A stretch of 64,000 nt of DNA. Source: Corbicula japonica (taxonomy: Eukaryota > Mollusca > Bivalvia > Venerida > Cyrenidae). The translations under genes were made by a program, and so were the position numbers. Shown in pieces: positions 21,173 to 33,760 of this stretch. The DNA lies in assembly GCA_038501625.1 (NCBI GenBank), contig JAZAYU010000005.1, positions 3,534,001 through 3,598,000 of the forward strand. The letters are read 5' to 3'. The notes beneath the pieces were generated by a model that had not been told where the DNA came from, ran no database searches, and was given only the letters and a program-made list of their open reading frames with translations. The first letter of the stretch is position 1. Each line of letters opens with the position of its first letter.

Positions 21173-21868
21173 TAAAAGTTGAATTTGGATGCCGAAAGAG
21201 AGACGATACCAGGTGTATCGTTTTAGCTTAACAGTTCAATTTTGATGCCAAATAATGTGGAAATATCGTAGTTAATTCAATCAAAATGATATTTCCACCT
21301 TGAAGAGTCTGGAGCCAGGGGCCGAAAAGGGAGTTGTCTATCCATCGCGATGAGGACCGGGTGCATTGTTGTCTTGTAGAAATCTTCAGCCACCAGAGGA
21401 CCATACCCGACACCTTGAGGGTATCGGATAATGATGTCCCCTGTGGCACTTGTTGAAAATGCACCCGGCTTCTTTGTCGAAGAGGCATTGGTCGGATAGT
21501 ATAGGGGTGATTTGAATTTTGAACCCGGTACGGATAGATACAGACAACGCACACAAGCCAGAAATCCAGGTCAAGACAACTAGGTCAACAGACAAAGAAA
21601 GGTTACTAAACACAGTAACTGACAGCAAACCAATAGATTTAGACTACATCAACCAATAGAAAACAACTTCGCAGATTTCAGCACTAGACTTCAAACTTCA
21701 GACATCACCGCAAAACATCAAGACTACACAACTACATAGACATCATCATAGAACAACAAAGAAGAAAGACGAGAAGAATCTAATTCTAGACAGACGCCTA
21801 TATGGCTTGCCGAAGGGCGTCTTAACACAAACTCAAACACTCAAAGTTTAGATTATTATTACCACACT
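21173..21868. other. Leader region of the SGNH ORF
   Basis: 21173-21555 is open on the minus strand in overlapping frames (up to 108 codons), but no domain is recognised. 21560-21868 looks like an untranslated leader: A/C-rich, no long frame on the plus strand, with a short hairpin GACGCC/GGGCGTC at about 21793-21822. Confidence 0.35.
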
Positions 21869-22375
21869 ATGGCAAGTAGGAAGGCAGTTTTATTTGGCGA
21901 CTCATTTATTCGTCGGTTGGGAGAGAAGATAGAAGGTCAGAGGTTGGGGGACCTGGAAGTAACTGTGATGGGATACGGAGGTATCCCACATATCAATTTC
22001 GAACACCTGGATAAGATCAGCGACCTCCAGCCGGACATTGTTTTCCTCCACGTAGGAGGAAATGATTTGGATGGGCGCTCCACCCCGGATGATATCTTGA
22101 CCAGACTGTCCACCTTGGTGGAGGACTTGTTGAAGATCGGGGTCAGCAGAGTCCTGGTCGGTGGGATTACCCACCGGTCCAAGACCCGACATGTGACCGT
22201 AAAGAAGTTTACGAAGAAGGTGGTTCGGATGAACCAACTTCTTTGAAAATTCAACAGCCATCTCGTGAGCATGGCGCAGCTGAGGCGATGCCATTTCCTG
22301 TCAGATGGTGTTCATCTGAACCCTTCGGGGACAACTAAGTATCTGCATATTTTCAGGCGTGCGATAAATCATTAG
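21869..22375 (+). pseudogene. SGNH-hydrolase-like ORF with one in-frame TGA
   Basis: The frame opens at an ATG after ACACT and reads 125 codons to TGA (22244-22246). It then continues in the same frame for 42 codons to TAG (22373-22375). Block I is FGDSF (Ser12), the oxyanion block is VGGNDLDG (Asn65), and after the TGA comes DGVHLNPSG with the catalytic Asp146 and His149 of SGNH/GDSL hydrolases. The final catalytic dyad therefore lies beyond the stop. CGA to TGA is the simplest cause. SGNH domains of this kind occur in several retrotransposon families, for example Ngaro/DIRS-like and CR1-like elements. No reverse transcriptase or recombinase is found nearby, so it could be a fragment of such an element or a retrogene. 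Confidence 0.72.
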
Positions 22376-25300
22376 GTTGTCTTATGATGACCCGGTCCTT
22401 TTTAGGGCGATTAGCAATTGTCTGAAAGATGGGTACCTATTTAGATTGTCATAGTTTGTTTAATATTGCTTATTCCGGTTCTAATGTGTAATAAAAGTAT
22501 GTTTGATATTTACATTGTATTTACCACACGGTAAGTGCTATGAATGATTACAAATAAATGATTACATGGTATTTACAACATGGTAAGTTTTTATGGTTGT
22601 CAAAAAGATGAGCAATATGTTTTATTTACATTTTAAAGCGATAGGAGCCCCTTTATTCTACCATTTTTGAAGTCTCATAGCGCAGGCCATCAATGTGATT
22701 GCCGTGCGCTATGCCTATCGTGTGCTGATGGTAGAATAATATACTGTTTCCCCCGTAGATGCGCCCTTTTTCCTAACCTCGCGGAGTATCGGAATTAAGT
22801 CACAGTCTACTCTACTTATTGTTTGTCTGCCTGTTTTAACCTTAATATTTATACTATTTGTCGGTTGTATGAGCTACCTCCCCGGGGACCCCTGGTCATA
22901 ACTGAATCGCTTCAGTCTCTTCGAATAAAAGGTTTTTGACCCGAAGGTCCCGACAAGCAGCTTGAATTAGACGGAGAATAAGTTATATATATGGGATCGT
23001 TTGTGATTAGTTTGGCTGTGGTATCGGTTGATTATGGTTAATTTTCTTATTTTAATCAAATATGTCTAAAAATCCCGTGGTATTTTTCTTTTTTCTTTAA
23101 AAAGTTATTATGAGTCAATTGAGCAGGATTGTAGACTCCGTGCCCGTCTACGCCCCGTGTTATTTTGATGACGTCATTTAGAAAGTGTTCCTTCCGGAAT
23201 AAAAGTGATCTTAATTCGGATATAGTTTTGGACTTAAATAGTGTAAATATGTGTTTCTTTTTCGCGTTTTAAGCTTTCTAAAGTGATGGATCTGTTGCTT
23301 AATATGTCGCCAATTAAATAAATGCCTGCGTCTAGGTCATTTTGTTTTTTTCGGTTTTATCGTAAAATTTAAATGACCTTGTTGCTGGCATTACATTTCA
23401 ACTGACTAAAGGTTGATGTAGTTCTTGGCAATTTTCAAATTGTTTTCTAGATTCTGGTCTTTATCAATTAGTCTTCCTATGTTGGTGTCAGTCGGGACAG
23501 TTTTCACTTCAATTAAAGAAAAATATTCTGGTTTTTGTACAAAAATGTCATTTAATTCATATTCTTGTAGTAATTTTTTAACAGTTTGGGTATATGGTAA
23601 TTTAAGGGTTTTGTTATTTATGTGTTGGCTTTTATGAACAAAAACAGGGTTTTAGACTGGTACCGCGTTTGACTATGTAAGACTGGTACCACAATCTTCA
23701 ATAGATCACATAGACGACCAATATGCGGTAGTTCTAGGTGTCAAGGTCGTATCTGGGAAAAACAATCCAAGATGGCACCTAGTTGAGACGTTTGTTAAAA
23801 ATTGATAGTTTATAACAAAAAATAGACGACCAGTTACCACGATGGGGATTGCTCATTGCCAAAAACTAAAAGATATTTTTTTTGGTGAAATTAATGGAAA
23901 AAAATTATAGTACTGGTCGCTTGCCTGAGAACCTAACATCTGACATGATACTGTGATCTGATAATGATGATGGTCTATCTGATAAAACAGTGTCCTTGTA
24001 CAGTCACTGTTATTTTCTTGAAAATGGCTTCTTTTATGTTTTACTCAAATGCCCCAATCTTTTGGCTGGGTTCAAACATGTTGGAGAGCAAGAGGATTGG
24101 ATGCAAGATTTCAAGAAAAGGTGTTCATTTACACAGTGTACACTGGAAAGTCCGACCCTACTTCCGATAGCGCTGACTATACACATAGCCATCACGAAGT
24201 TAGTTTGGACTTTTTATTAACTTAAATTCTTTACACATGTTCACTTCACTTGCCATTTTTTATAATAGCCCAAATGACAATATCTCAATTATCAGTTCTT
24301 TACTCAGTTCTAGTATTTAAGCGAAAAATACAGAGTAACAAGTTTGGACCTTTTATGTAATTTACTTTTTCACTTTCTGGCAATTTTTTTTAAACATTCC
24401 AAAGTAAAAAAAAAATAGACTGGCATCAAAAAGTAAATTAATTTGTGTAATATACTTTTAATCTGTTCCCTACATTGTCATTACCCAAGGTGTTGATTTA
24501 TTCAGTTTTTCAGGGTGTCACATTGTTATATAAGAATCACAATTTACAACACTTGCACTAACAGTCAGAGGTGCTAATGCAATTAAATGTGTCATATTAA
24601 AATAAATAACTTTAAGTACTATTATTTCTTTTCAACTCTATTCCAGCCATATTTTTGTTTCTTATTATTATGTGACTTGAAGATGTTAATAGTGCATGCA
24701 GACTTATTTAAAATGTCATACATTTGTCATTATATGCATTATGTTCAAATATTTAATCAACTAAAGTGAGTTATAGGCCCAGCATGGCCAGGTGTTTGTT
24801 ATTATTATTATTATTTGTAAATACTGACATCCCTAAAGTTGATAAAAAGAAAGTGTCAGACATCTGGTCAGATAAGATGTGAAAATCTGTCAGACCGAAA
24901 CAAAAAATGATATATCGTTTTTACAATGGAATTTTTGTATTGACCTCGAAATGCTCAATTTTATGATCTCATCTTATGATGGCAACTTCTGATAACCCCT
25001 TTTTCCATGACAGACCAAATACATTGTTCTCAAGCAATTTTCAGTAATAACAATGTATAATTGAAATCTTTAAAGGCTTGATCATCTTAATTCAGCCTCA
25101 ACAATAGTCATAATAACAAATCAATACATTTGGGTAGGATTTATCTTCACAAGACTTGGGTGACTTTTGGTAAGACTTGAGGAATTGTGATTTTGAAAGG
25201 AACAGCACACTTTAATTATTATAAATTATTTGCTGAAAATTTATGTCTGTCATTTTGTCAAGAAAAGTATGTGAATGATGTAAATGTAAATATGCAGTCT

Positions 25301-26518
25301 TATATCTTCATTCCAACTTCTCAGTTTTCATAGGAATTCATCCTTGTAGTACAATGCAGTACACTCAAACCGTTGGTGGAAACATCAACAACTTGAGAGA
25401 TGTCAGTTCAAATCTGTCCATGGATTTCCAAGATATGATTAACTGAGAAGTTCTTCACTGTAAAGATTTCTGCTATTCTTTGACTTTCAAAATCCCAATA
25501 TTTAATAATTAAAAATTTAAAACAATTGGAAATAATTTTTTATGAAACAAATGAAGGGATTACAGCCACATTACACAGTATTTTTATTCTAAACTTAACA
25601 TGATTATCAAGTGTAATGACCAAAAAATGTCTTCACAAGAGGGTGGGTCAGAGAAGGTGGTAGTAGCCCCTATCCAAACAAAAAAATGTTATTACCGGTA
25701 CATCTATATTATTTCTTTCAATACTAAATTCAAACTGAATTTTGCTATATAACCTGTAAAAAAAGTTTTTTCCACAAGACATCCATCCACAATGGAATGA
25801 TGAAGATCTTCTGCACTGTCTAACCTGAACCCCTAGGTCCTCTTGCACTGAGGGAGCCTAGCTAATGGCTAATGTGCTGTTGTGCAGTAGCACTCACCAT
25901 GCCAGCTATGTTACAGAGCAGGTTAGCATGCTGCAGAGGGTGACTAATAGCCAAAGGGTACATAACAAGCAGATTGATAAAATATTTCTGGAAAGTAAAA
26001 CTTTTATCACAACTTGCTAGCCAATTTGAAGAATAGGTGGGGCTAAAATATTAGTTTCTGTACCATAACGTAATCAATATTTGTTGTAAAGTATGAAGTA
26101 CCGGTAAGCATTTATTATTTTATGTAAACAAATTAAACATGTCATTAAAACAATAAAAATATTACTGGTGCATGTTTCAAAATATTAAATGAGCAAACAT
26201 TGTTGATTTGTAAACTTTATTATAAAAAGACAGTCTGAGTGTTTTATTAACACTCTTGTTGATATGGTTATACTTCGATGCAACATCCCATGGCTTATTT
26301 CCATTGACATGATTGAAACTTTAAAGAATGCCTACAGAACAAGTTTAAAAGATGGGAATCTAGAATTCACATGGTCTTGGGGTTGTTTAAGGATTTAAAT
26401 CACTATCCCAACCGTAAAATACAACTTATAGTTCAGATAATACACATATATAGTAGATATTAGGACATGAATGGAAAATCACTTGCAGATTAAAAATGAG
26501 TAGTGTTTAAAATAATAG
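22376..26518. other. Non-coding region with small repeats
   Basis: 22652-22741 forms a large imperfect hairpin: outer TTATTCTACCAT/ATGGTAGAATAAT, inner CATAGCGCA/TGCGCTATG. 22860-22990 is GC-richer and may be the 3' part of the element carrying the SGNH ORF. 24825-24995 is a diverged copy of the 17450 MITE. 25900-25975 is related to the 11487 tandem unit. No gene is recognised elsewhere. Confidence 0.45.
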
Positions 26519-28033
26519 TTACACAAACAATTTATTAATGCCAGTGCCAGCTACTTTAAGGCCATGAATTTGTCTTAAACAAAGGGGATGCATGTGCCTG
26601 GTTTGTCTGTTTGGTTTTTGTATATAAGAAGGAAGGTTTATTGCTATGATGTTATGGTATATTTTATAAAACATTATAAGTCTCGCATCAAGTCTTCGAT
26701 GTTCTAAGGACCTCCAGCCCAGTTCCCCCTGCATAGCCGTGACACTGGAAAGAGGAGAGTAGTCCTGTTTAAACCACCTTATTGCCCGCCTTTGGACCAT
26801 TTCCACCTTGTGGATGTTTGTCTTGGTATATGGGTTCCAGACAGTAGATGCATACTCTACCTGGGGCCGGACCATGGTCTTGTATGCCAGTTCTTTGACT
26901 TTTTGGTTATTAGTTGTTATTTTTCTTTTGATAAAGCCTAGGGATTTATTAGCATTTGTTGTAATTCTTGCTATGTGTGTGTTAAAGTTAAGCTCAGAAG
27001 AAAGATCTAGCCCTAGGTATTTTGCATGTGTTACGGATTCAAGTACTTGACTGTGGAGATAATATTTGTTTCTAATGACATGTTTATTTTTAGTAATGTG
27101 TAATACTTGATACTTTGAGGGATTAAATTCCATGTACCACGCCTTCTCCCTTGCCTCCATCTTGTCAAGATCTTGTTGTAGAGTCAAGAAGTCTGCCAAA
27201 GAGTTGATGGTGAGGTAAATGGCAGTGTCATCAGCAAATAGCTGGATTTGGGATTTAGAAACAGAAGAAGGAAGTTGGTTTATGTAGACAAGAAAGAATA
27301 GAGGACCAAGGACAGAGCCCTGGGGTACTCAGGAGGTGACAGGGACTTCTGTTGACCATTCACCATCTAGTATGACTGTTTGGTTTCTGCCGATGAGGAA
27401 AGAACGAGTCCATCTGAGTATCTGAGTTTGAGTAGACACGCCATATTCTTGAAGGATATAGAGAAGTTTTAGATGGTTAACCTTATCGAACGTTTTGCTG
27501 AAGTCAAGTAAATTTAGGTCTGTTTGTTTGCCGGAGGCGATGTTATTAGTTAGATAGTTAGTAAGTTCAATAAGTTGTGTTTCACAAGAGCGTTTCTCAC
27601 AAAAGCCATGCTGAAGATCATAGAGTATATTATGAGTAGTCAAGTGAGAGGATAGATGTGATGCTACAATATGTTCAAGAGTTTTACAGAGAATACAGGT
27701 GAGAGAGATAGGACGGTAGTTTGCGGGATCACTGGTGTCGCCCTTTTATATATTGGGCACATATTGGCCTTGATCCAGTCCCGGGGAATAGTTCTGAATT
27801 CAAGGGATTTCTGGAAAAAAAATGGTTATTATATCAGCAATCTCATGCCTCAGCTTCTTCAGAACAACTGGTTTGATCTGATCCGGACCTGCAGCTTTAT
27901 CTGCCTTCAGGTTGGCCAATAACTTGATTACACCTGCCTTGCTGATAATGATTTCTGGCATTGGTGGATACTTAGAGTGTTGGGATGGGTTAAGGAATCT
28001 GAGCCTTTCTAGGCATGTTTGTTTCAAGGACAA
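26519..28033 (-). pseudogene. Non-LTR retrotransposon reverse transcriptase (jockey/CR1-like), 5'-truncated and broken
   Basis: Three consecutive minus-strand pieces make one RT. At 28033-27800 there is a region with KADKAAGPDQI. From about 27745 to 27332 come NYRPISLTC, QHGF and LLDFSKTFDKV. From 27328 to 26519 come VPQGSVLGPLFF, LFADDTAIY (catalytic DD at 27227-27238), NPSKYQVLHI, KYLGL, then the thumb/C-terminal EYASTVWNPYT and QRRAIRW motifs. Lesions are a frameshift near a T8 run at about 27820, another at an A run near 27750, and TGA at 27329-27331 where Gly of the SGVPQG box is expected. The endonuclease domain is absent, consistent with 5' truncation on insertion. This family is abundant in molluscs. 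Confidence 0.85.
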
Positions 28034-28909
28034 TTACTCTTTAAAATTTAAGGATAATTACTCTTTAAATGTCCAGAAGATTTCATGTCACAGTGCTTAT
28101 CTGTTACCATTTGGGTTTAAAATGTGTAAGACGCAAGTGAGCTGGTTATATCAGACAGATAGGCACAAACACGCAGTTCCCTGGTCCAAGTTCCTGCCTA
28201 ACAGCTCATTTTTTTCAAACTATGACATGACATCACTCTTCTGTTATTGTACAGAAAACAACCACAGATCATATCATTTCGAAATAAACGAATTTTCATG
28301 CAAAAATAACCTAAAAACTATGGTCCGCCGGTCTGAATTCAACAGTAAATACCAGCATACGATATCGCACATCTCGATTTAAGTGTCTTAAAAGTTGAAA
28401 TTATCAAGAAATAGATCATCACAGACAGAATATCAATTCTCAGATGTGCAACTCTCCAAAAGCGATTAATTATTGAAGTTCTGCGATATACTTTGAAAAC
28501 TAAAAAATATGACGCAAATTTACTACAATTTCCCGTGACAAGTCGCTCGGGGACCAATTTAAGCTTGATATCGGGTATTGGTTTTAATAAGCGTTTACAT
28601 GATTGAGACCGCCAATCAGAACGAATCGGCTCTTTCCGTTAATTTTCCGTTGCGACACGAGTGCCGAAGTAATCCGAAACATTGAGTGTCCAAAAAAAGT
28701 AAATTTAGTGGATGTGAGAGTGAGAGAAATGACTGTTGGGACATGTGTCCCCATAAGAATTTTATTTGAGGAAAACGTCTGATCAGCAATGGCTATTAAA
28801 ATAAGCAACCGTACAAGTGAGGACACAGATTTGTCCTCACATCCCAGTGAGCGTCCCCACAAGGAAGGTTTTTTGTGCATTAAATGTCCTGACAGTACGG
28901 GTATCATCA

Positions 28910-28910
<1 letters not shown>
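28034..28910. other. Non-coding stretch
   Basis: A short direct duplication (GGACAATTACTCTTTAAA and GGATAATTACTCTTTAAA) lies at 28027-28070 at the 5' edge of the RT fragment. A GTCCCCAC repeat (TTGTCCTCACATCCCAGTGA) lies at about 28830-28865. No gene is recognised. Confidence 0.4.

Positions 28911-28989
<79 letters not shown>
28911..28989. repeat. (CT)n microsatellite, ~38 units
   Basis: A pure CT dinucleotide run that abuts the first satellite monomer. Long Ser-Leu or Arg-Glu reading frames across it are artefacts. Confidence 0.95.
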
Positions 28990-28991
<2 letters not shown>

Positions 28992-30045
28992 ATTTCGGCC
29001 ATAAGCTCACCTCAAGTATCTCTAAAACCATACAAGTTTCAAAGATATTGGATTATTACAAATACACGTTCACCAGGGAACGTGCATTTTACGCTATGTA
29101 ACGCTAGTGTTTTTTCCCGGTTTGATTCCTTCCCGACGGTCTAGAGCTCTGAAATTTCGACCATAAGCTCACCTCAAATATCTCTAAAAACCATGCCAAT
29201 TTCAAAGATATCGGATTATTACAAATACACGTTCACCGCGGAACCGTGCATTTTACCATATGTAACGCTAATGCAAATTTCAAAGATATTGGGTTAGTGC
29301 AATTAAACGTTCACCAGGGAACGTGCATTTTACGTTATGTAACGCTAGTGTTTTTTCCCCGGTTTGATACCTTCCTGACGGTCTAGAGCTCTGAAATTTC
29401 GGCCATTAGCTCAACTCAAATACTGTCTCATAAAACCATGCAAATTTCAAAGATATTGGATTATTACAAATACACGTTCACCAGGGAACTTGCATTCTAC
29501 GTTATGTTACGCTAGTGTTTTTCGCCCGGTTTGATACCTACCCGACGGTCTAAAGCTCTGAAATTTCGGCCATAAGCTCACCTCAAATATTTCTAAAACC
29601 TAGCAAATTTCAAAGATAATGGGTTATTACAAATACAAGTTCACAAGGGAACTTGCATTTTACGCTATGTAACGCTAGTGTTTTTGTCCCCGGTTTGATA
29701 CCTTCCCGGCGGTCTACAGCTCTGACATTTCGGCCATAAGCTCAACTCAAATATCTCGAAAAACCATGCAAATTTCAAAGATATCGGATTATCACAAATA
29801 CACGTTCACCAGGGAACGTGCATTTTACGCTATGTATTATAGTGTTTTACCCCCGGTTAGATACTTTCCTGACGGTGTAGAGCTCTGAAATTTCGGCCAT
29901 AAGCTCACCTCAAATATGTCTTAAACCATGCAAATTTCAAAGATATTGGGTTATTACAAATAAACGTTCACCAGGGAACGTGCATCTTACGCTATGTAAC
30001 GCTAGTGTTTTTCCCCCGGTTTGATACCTTCCCGACGGTCTAGAG

Positions 30046-30649
30046 CTATATATATAAGAACAGGCTAATTAATAGTCATCGTTTTAGGTTATCTATTTTG
30101 AGTAAAGAATTTTTTTTTTAATTTTGTTTGATCTGTTTTATTGAGTAGGGATAGAGCTATAATTCTGTAGAAAACATGTCATAAATCAATTACTCACGTT
30201 TTATTATGTCAGTTTGGTTCTATCTCTTAAATTTTTTATGAATTCATTTTTATTTCATTTCGCGATCTTGATTTATTAACATCTACGCTCTAAACAAATA
30301 ATTTGTTATGCCTTTCTTTCCGCAGTATAGTTCGCTGTTTGTGACATTTTGTGAAGTAAGATGATAATGAAAAAAGCAAATGTATATAGTTCATTCACAC
30401 AGTTTTCTATCGTTTTATTTCCAAACTTTTTGCAATATTTATTTAACAACTGAAAAAAAGCAAATACGTATTGAGGATAATTAATGCTTTAATGTTCGAA
30501 ATTTATTAAACTATTATGAAGCGTTTATGTCTATGGAAACGACATATTTCTATTAGCAAAGTGTTTATATTCGGATATCAGGATATCCGTTCGGATCGTT
30601 CAACGGATATCCGGATCTCAAATTCAGAATCCGTTGACATCCCAACTAA
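30046..30649. repeat. Satellite higher-order spacer, copy 1
   Basis: It begins CTATATATATAAGAACAGGC and ends in an ATCCGGAT-rich block (GGATATC ... CGGATATCCGGATCTC ... GATCCGTTGACATCCC-like). Copy 2 at 31755-32349 differs by scattered substitutions and small indels. No coding potential is seen. The GGATATCC-rich end could be a transposon terminus absorbed into the array. Confidence 0.8.
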
Positions 30650-31754
30650 AAATCATGCAAATTTCAAAGATATCGGATTATAACAAATACCTGTTCACCA
30701 GGGAACGTGCATTTTACGCTATGTAACGCTAGTGTTTTTCCCCGATTTGATACCTTCCCGACGGTCTAAAGCTCTGAAATTTCGGCCATTAGCTCACCTC
30801 AAATATCTCCAAAAACCATACAAATTTCAACGATATCGGATTATTACAAATAAACGTTCACCAGGGAACGTGCATTTTACGCAATGTAACGCTAGTGTTT
30901 TTCCCCGGTTTGATTCCTTCCCGACGGTCTAGAGCTCTAACATTTCGACCATAAGCTCACCCCAAATATCTCTTAAAACCATGCAAATATTAAAGATATT
31001 GGATTATAACAAATACACGTTCACCAGGGAACGTGCCTTTTACGCTATGTAACGCTAGTGATTTTCCCCCAGTTTGAAAACTTCCCGGCGGTTTAGAGCT
31101 CTGAAATTTCGGCCATAAGCTCACCTCAAATATCTCTAAAAACTATAGAAATTTCAAAGATATTGGATTATTACAAATACAAGTTCAACAGGGAAGTTGC
31201 ATTTTACGCTATGTAACGCTCTTGTTTTTTTCCCCCAGTTTGATACCTTCCCGACGATCTAGTGCTCTGAAATTTCGGACATAAGCTCACCTCAAATATC
31301 TCTAAAAACCATGCAAATTTTAAAGATATTGGATTATTACAAATACACGTCCACCAGGGAACGTGCATTTTACGCTATGTAACGCTAGTGTTTTTTCCCT
31401 GGTTTGATACCTTCCCGACGGTCTAGAGCTCTGAAATTTCGGCCATAAGCTCAACTCAAATATCTCGAAAAAACATGCAAATTTCAAAGATATCGGATTA
31501 TTACAAATACACGTTCACCAGGGTACGTGTATTTTACGTTATGTAACCCTAGTGTTTTTCCCCGGTTTGATACCTTCCTGACGGTCTAGAGCTCTGAAAT
31601 TTCGGCCATAAGCTCACCTCAAATATCTCTTAAACCATGCAAATTTCAAAGATATTGGGTTATTACAAATAAACGTTCACCAGGGAACGTGCATTTTACG
31701 CTATGTAACGCTAGTGTTTTCCCCCCGGTTTGATACCTTCCCGACGGTCTAGAG

Positions 31755-32349
31755 CTATATATATAAGAACAGGCTAATTAATAGTCATCGTTTTAGGTTA
31801 TCTATTTTGAGTAAAGAAATTTTTTTTTAAATTTTGTTTGATCTGTTTTATTGAGTAGGGATAGAGCTATAATTCTGTAGACAACATGTCATAAATCAAT
31901 TACTCACGTTTTATTATGTCAGTTTGGTTGTATCTCTTAAATTATTGATGACTTCATTTTTATTTCATTTCGCGATCTTGATTTATTAACATCTACGCTC
32001 TTAACAAATAATTTGTTATGCCTTCCTTTCTATAGTTCGCTGTTTGTGACATTTTGTGAAGTAAGATGATAATGAAAAAAAGCAAATGTATAGTTCATTC
32101 ACACAGTTTTCTATCGTTTTATTTCCAAACTTTTTGCAATATTTATTTAACAACTGAAAAAAAGCAAATACGTATTGAGGATAATTAATGCTTTATTGTT
32201 CGAAATTTATTAAACTATTATGAAGCGTTTATGTCTATGGAAACGACATATTTCTATTAGCAAAGTGTTTATATTCGGATATCCGGATATCCGTTCGGAT
32301 CGTTCAACGGATATCCGGATCTCAAATTCAGGATCCGTTGACATCCCAA
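31755..32349. repeat. Satellite higher-order spacer, copy 2
   Basis: Nearly identical to 30046-30649. It lacks a few bases near 32035-32095 and has the fuller GGATATCCGGATATCCG palindromic stretch near 32277. Confidence 0.8.
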
Positions 32350-32617
32350 CTAAAAACCATGCAAATTTCAAAGATATCGGATTATAACAAATACACGTTC
32401 ACCAGGAAACGTGCATTTTACGCTATGTAACGATAGTGTTTTTTCCCCGGATACCTTCCCGACGGTCTAGAGCTCTGAAATTTCGGCCATAAGCTCACCT
32501 CAAATGTCTCGAAAGACCATGCAAATTTCAAAGATATCGGATTATTACAAATACACGTTCACCAGGGAACGTGCATTTTACGCTATGTAACGATAGTGTT
32601 TTTTCCCCGCTTTTATA

Positions 32618-33481
32618 CATGTAACTATTAAGTATTCATATTTTTGATATTTATTTAATGTTTATTTATAATTATAAATATTAAATATTAAACTAATCTG
32701 TATACAGATTAGCACCCGATACGTATATGCATTCAATTGGATATCACACAGAAATCGTTCATCATACCATGGCTATTTATGAAGACACACCATTTCACGG
32801 ATAGTTACCGTGGTTGAATACCAATGGATGGAAACTAGTCAATATTCGTTGTTTTCATCTATTGGTAGCTTTTACCGCGTGAATTTACTTTGAATAGAAA
32901 GAAAAATAGCGAACCTTGCTGCAGGCTGGGAAAATACTTTTGGTGGTAGTAAAGAGTTTTTAGCCATTGGCCCCGGTCAAATTTGAAGATACGAGGTAAG
33001 TGGACAAACAGTAATCTGCATGGCACTTCAACAACGTGTTAGATGCTATATTTGCAGTTTCACATGTGTAGCTTGAACCCCAAAAATTGTCTGACGTGCT
33101 CTTTTTTGACTCTGACACCTTCAGTGTGAGGCGGGCGCCAGGAAATGAAAAATGATCACATATCTGGCTCTGTCTTCAGTTAAACTTGCAACTTATTTTC
33201 TTTCTAATTTTTTATATCGACCCAATGACATATGATTTTTTATCTCAAATTTGTCCATCATTTTTAAGAAACCCGTTATCTACGCTGTTACAAACTCAAA
33301 GATATTGCTTCCAAGTTTCATTTAACAGTTACATACGTGCACCATCTTGTTTCAAGGTGACGTTATTACCATCAGTAACCCATGTAAAGTTTCTTTTTTG
33401 TTGAGTATATATTTACATCGGAAATCATTTTAGGTATTGCGTCTTTTCGCCATTGCTTTGCCATTGACAATAAAAAAAGTA
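32618..33481. other. Non-coding stretch with a dispersed ~260-bp repeat (32791-33051)
   Basis: 32791-33051 (from CATTTCACGGATAGTTACCG to GATGCTATAT) recurs in the same orientation at 38591-38861 with scattered differences and one ~12-bp insertion. It contains ACCGCGTGAATTTACTTTGA and a donor-like ACGAGGTAAGTGG. No gene is recognised in the rest. Confidence 0.55.
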
Positions 33482-33760
33482 ATATATGCATATCAGGAAT
33501 CGCCACACTAAAAAAAACATAGCCTCCCCACGCAACGAAAAAGAAGAGAGGAAGATAGACAGCATGTTTTATATAAGGACGTCAATTCAAATAGGACGCC
33601 ACAAACAATTAACGAAGAAGAGAACCTTTGAGGATACCGCCTTGGAACGGTCAGTGGCAAAACAAATTGCCACTGGGGGTTTAAACCAGGTTCTAGGGTG
33701 CACCAACCTCACGCTTGCCCCAACAGGTTCCCTTATCACAAAACAAGCACAAGTTGTCTT
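33482..33760 (+). repeat. Repeat X, copy 1 (fused to the Penelope-like element)
   Basis: From ATATGCATATCAGGAATCGC to ACAAGTTGTCTT, this matches 37303-37580 with an internal length difference. Conserved blocks include CCTTGGAACGGTCAGTGGCA, CCACTGGGGGTTTAAACCAG and AGCACAAGTTGTCTT. Its right edge coincides with the point where the reverse-transcriptase frame of the neighbouring element stops. Reading frames within it (ERSVAKQIATGG...) recur because the DNA is repeated. Confidence 0.75.

Larger units (their letters stand above)
28989..32617. repeat. ~165-bp satellite array with ~1.7-kb higher-order period
   Basis: Monomers share CTCTGAAATTTCGGCCATAA, CAAATTTCAAAGATATYGGA, TTATTACAAATACACGTTCACC, AGGGAACGTGCATTTTACG and CCTTCCCGACGGTCTAGAG. 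About seven monomers occupy 28989-30045, about seven 30650-31751 and about one and a half 32350-32617. The blocks are separated by two nearly identical ~600-bp spacers. Each monomer carries a hairpin CACGTTC/GAACGTG. The second block plus spacer repeats the first at an offset of about 1709 bp, giving a higher-order unit. Confidence 0.9.

Noticed and set aside
22244..22246. TGA as a selenocysteine codon in the SGNH frame
   Set aside because: No recognisable SECIS was seen and SGNH hydrolases are not known selenoproteins; CGA to TGA decay is simpler.
26808..27050. Plus-strand hydrophobic frame inside the RT region
   Set aside because: It is the antisense shadow of the minus-strand reverse transcriptase.
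28789..29031. Long Ser-Leu and Arg-Glu reading frames
   Set aside because: They are translations of the (CT)n microsatellite on each strand.
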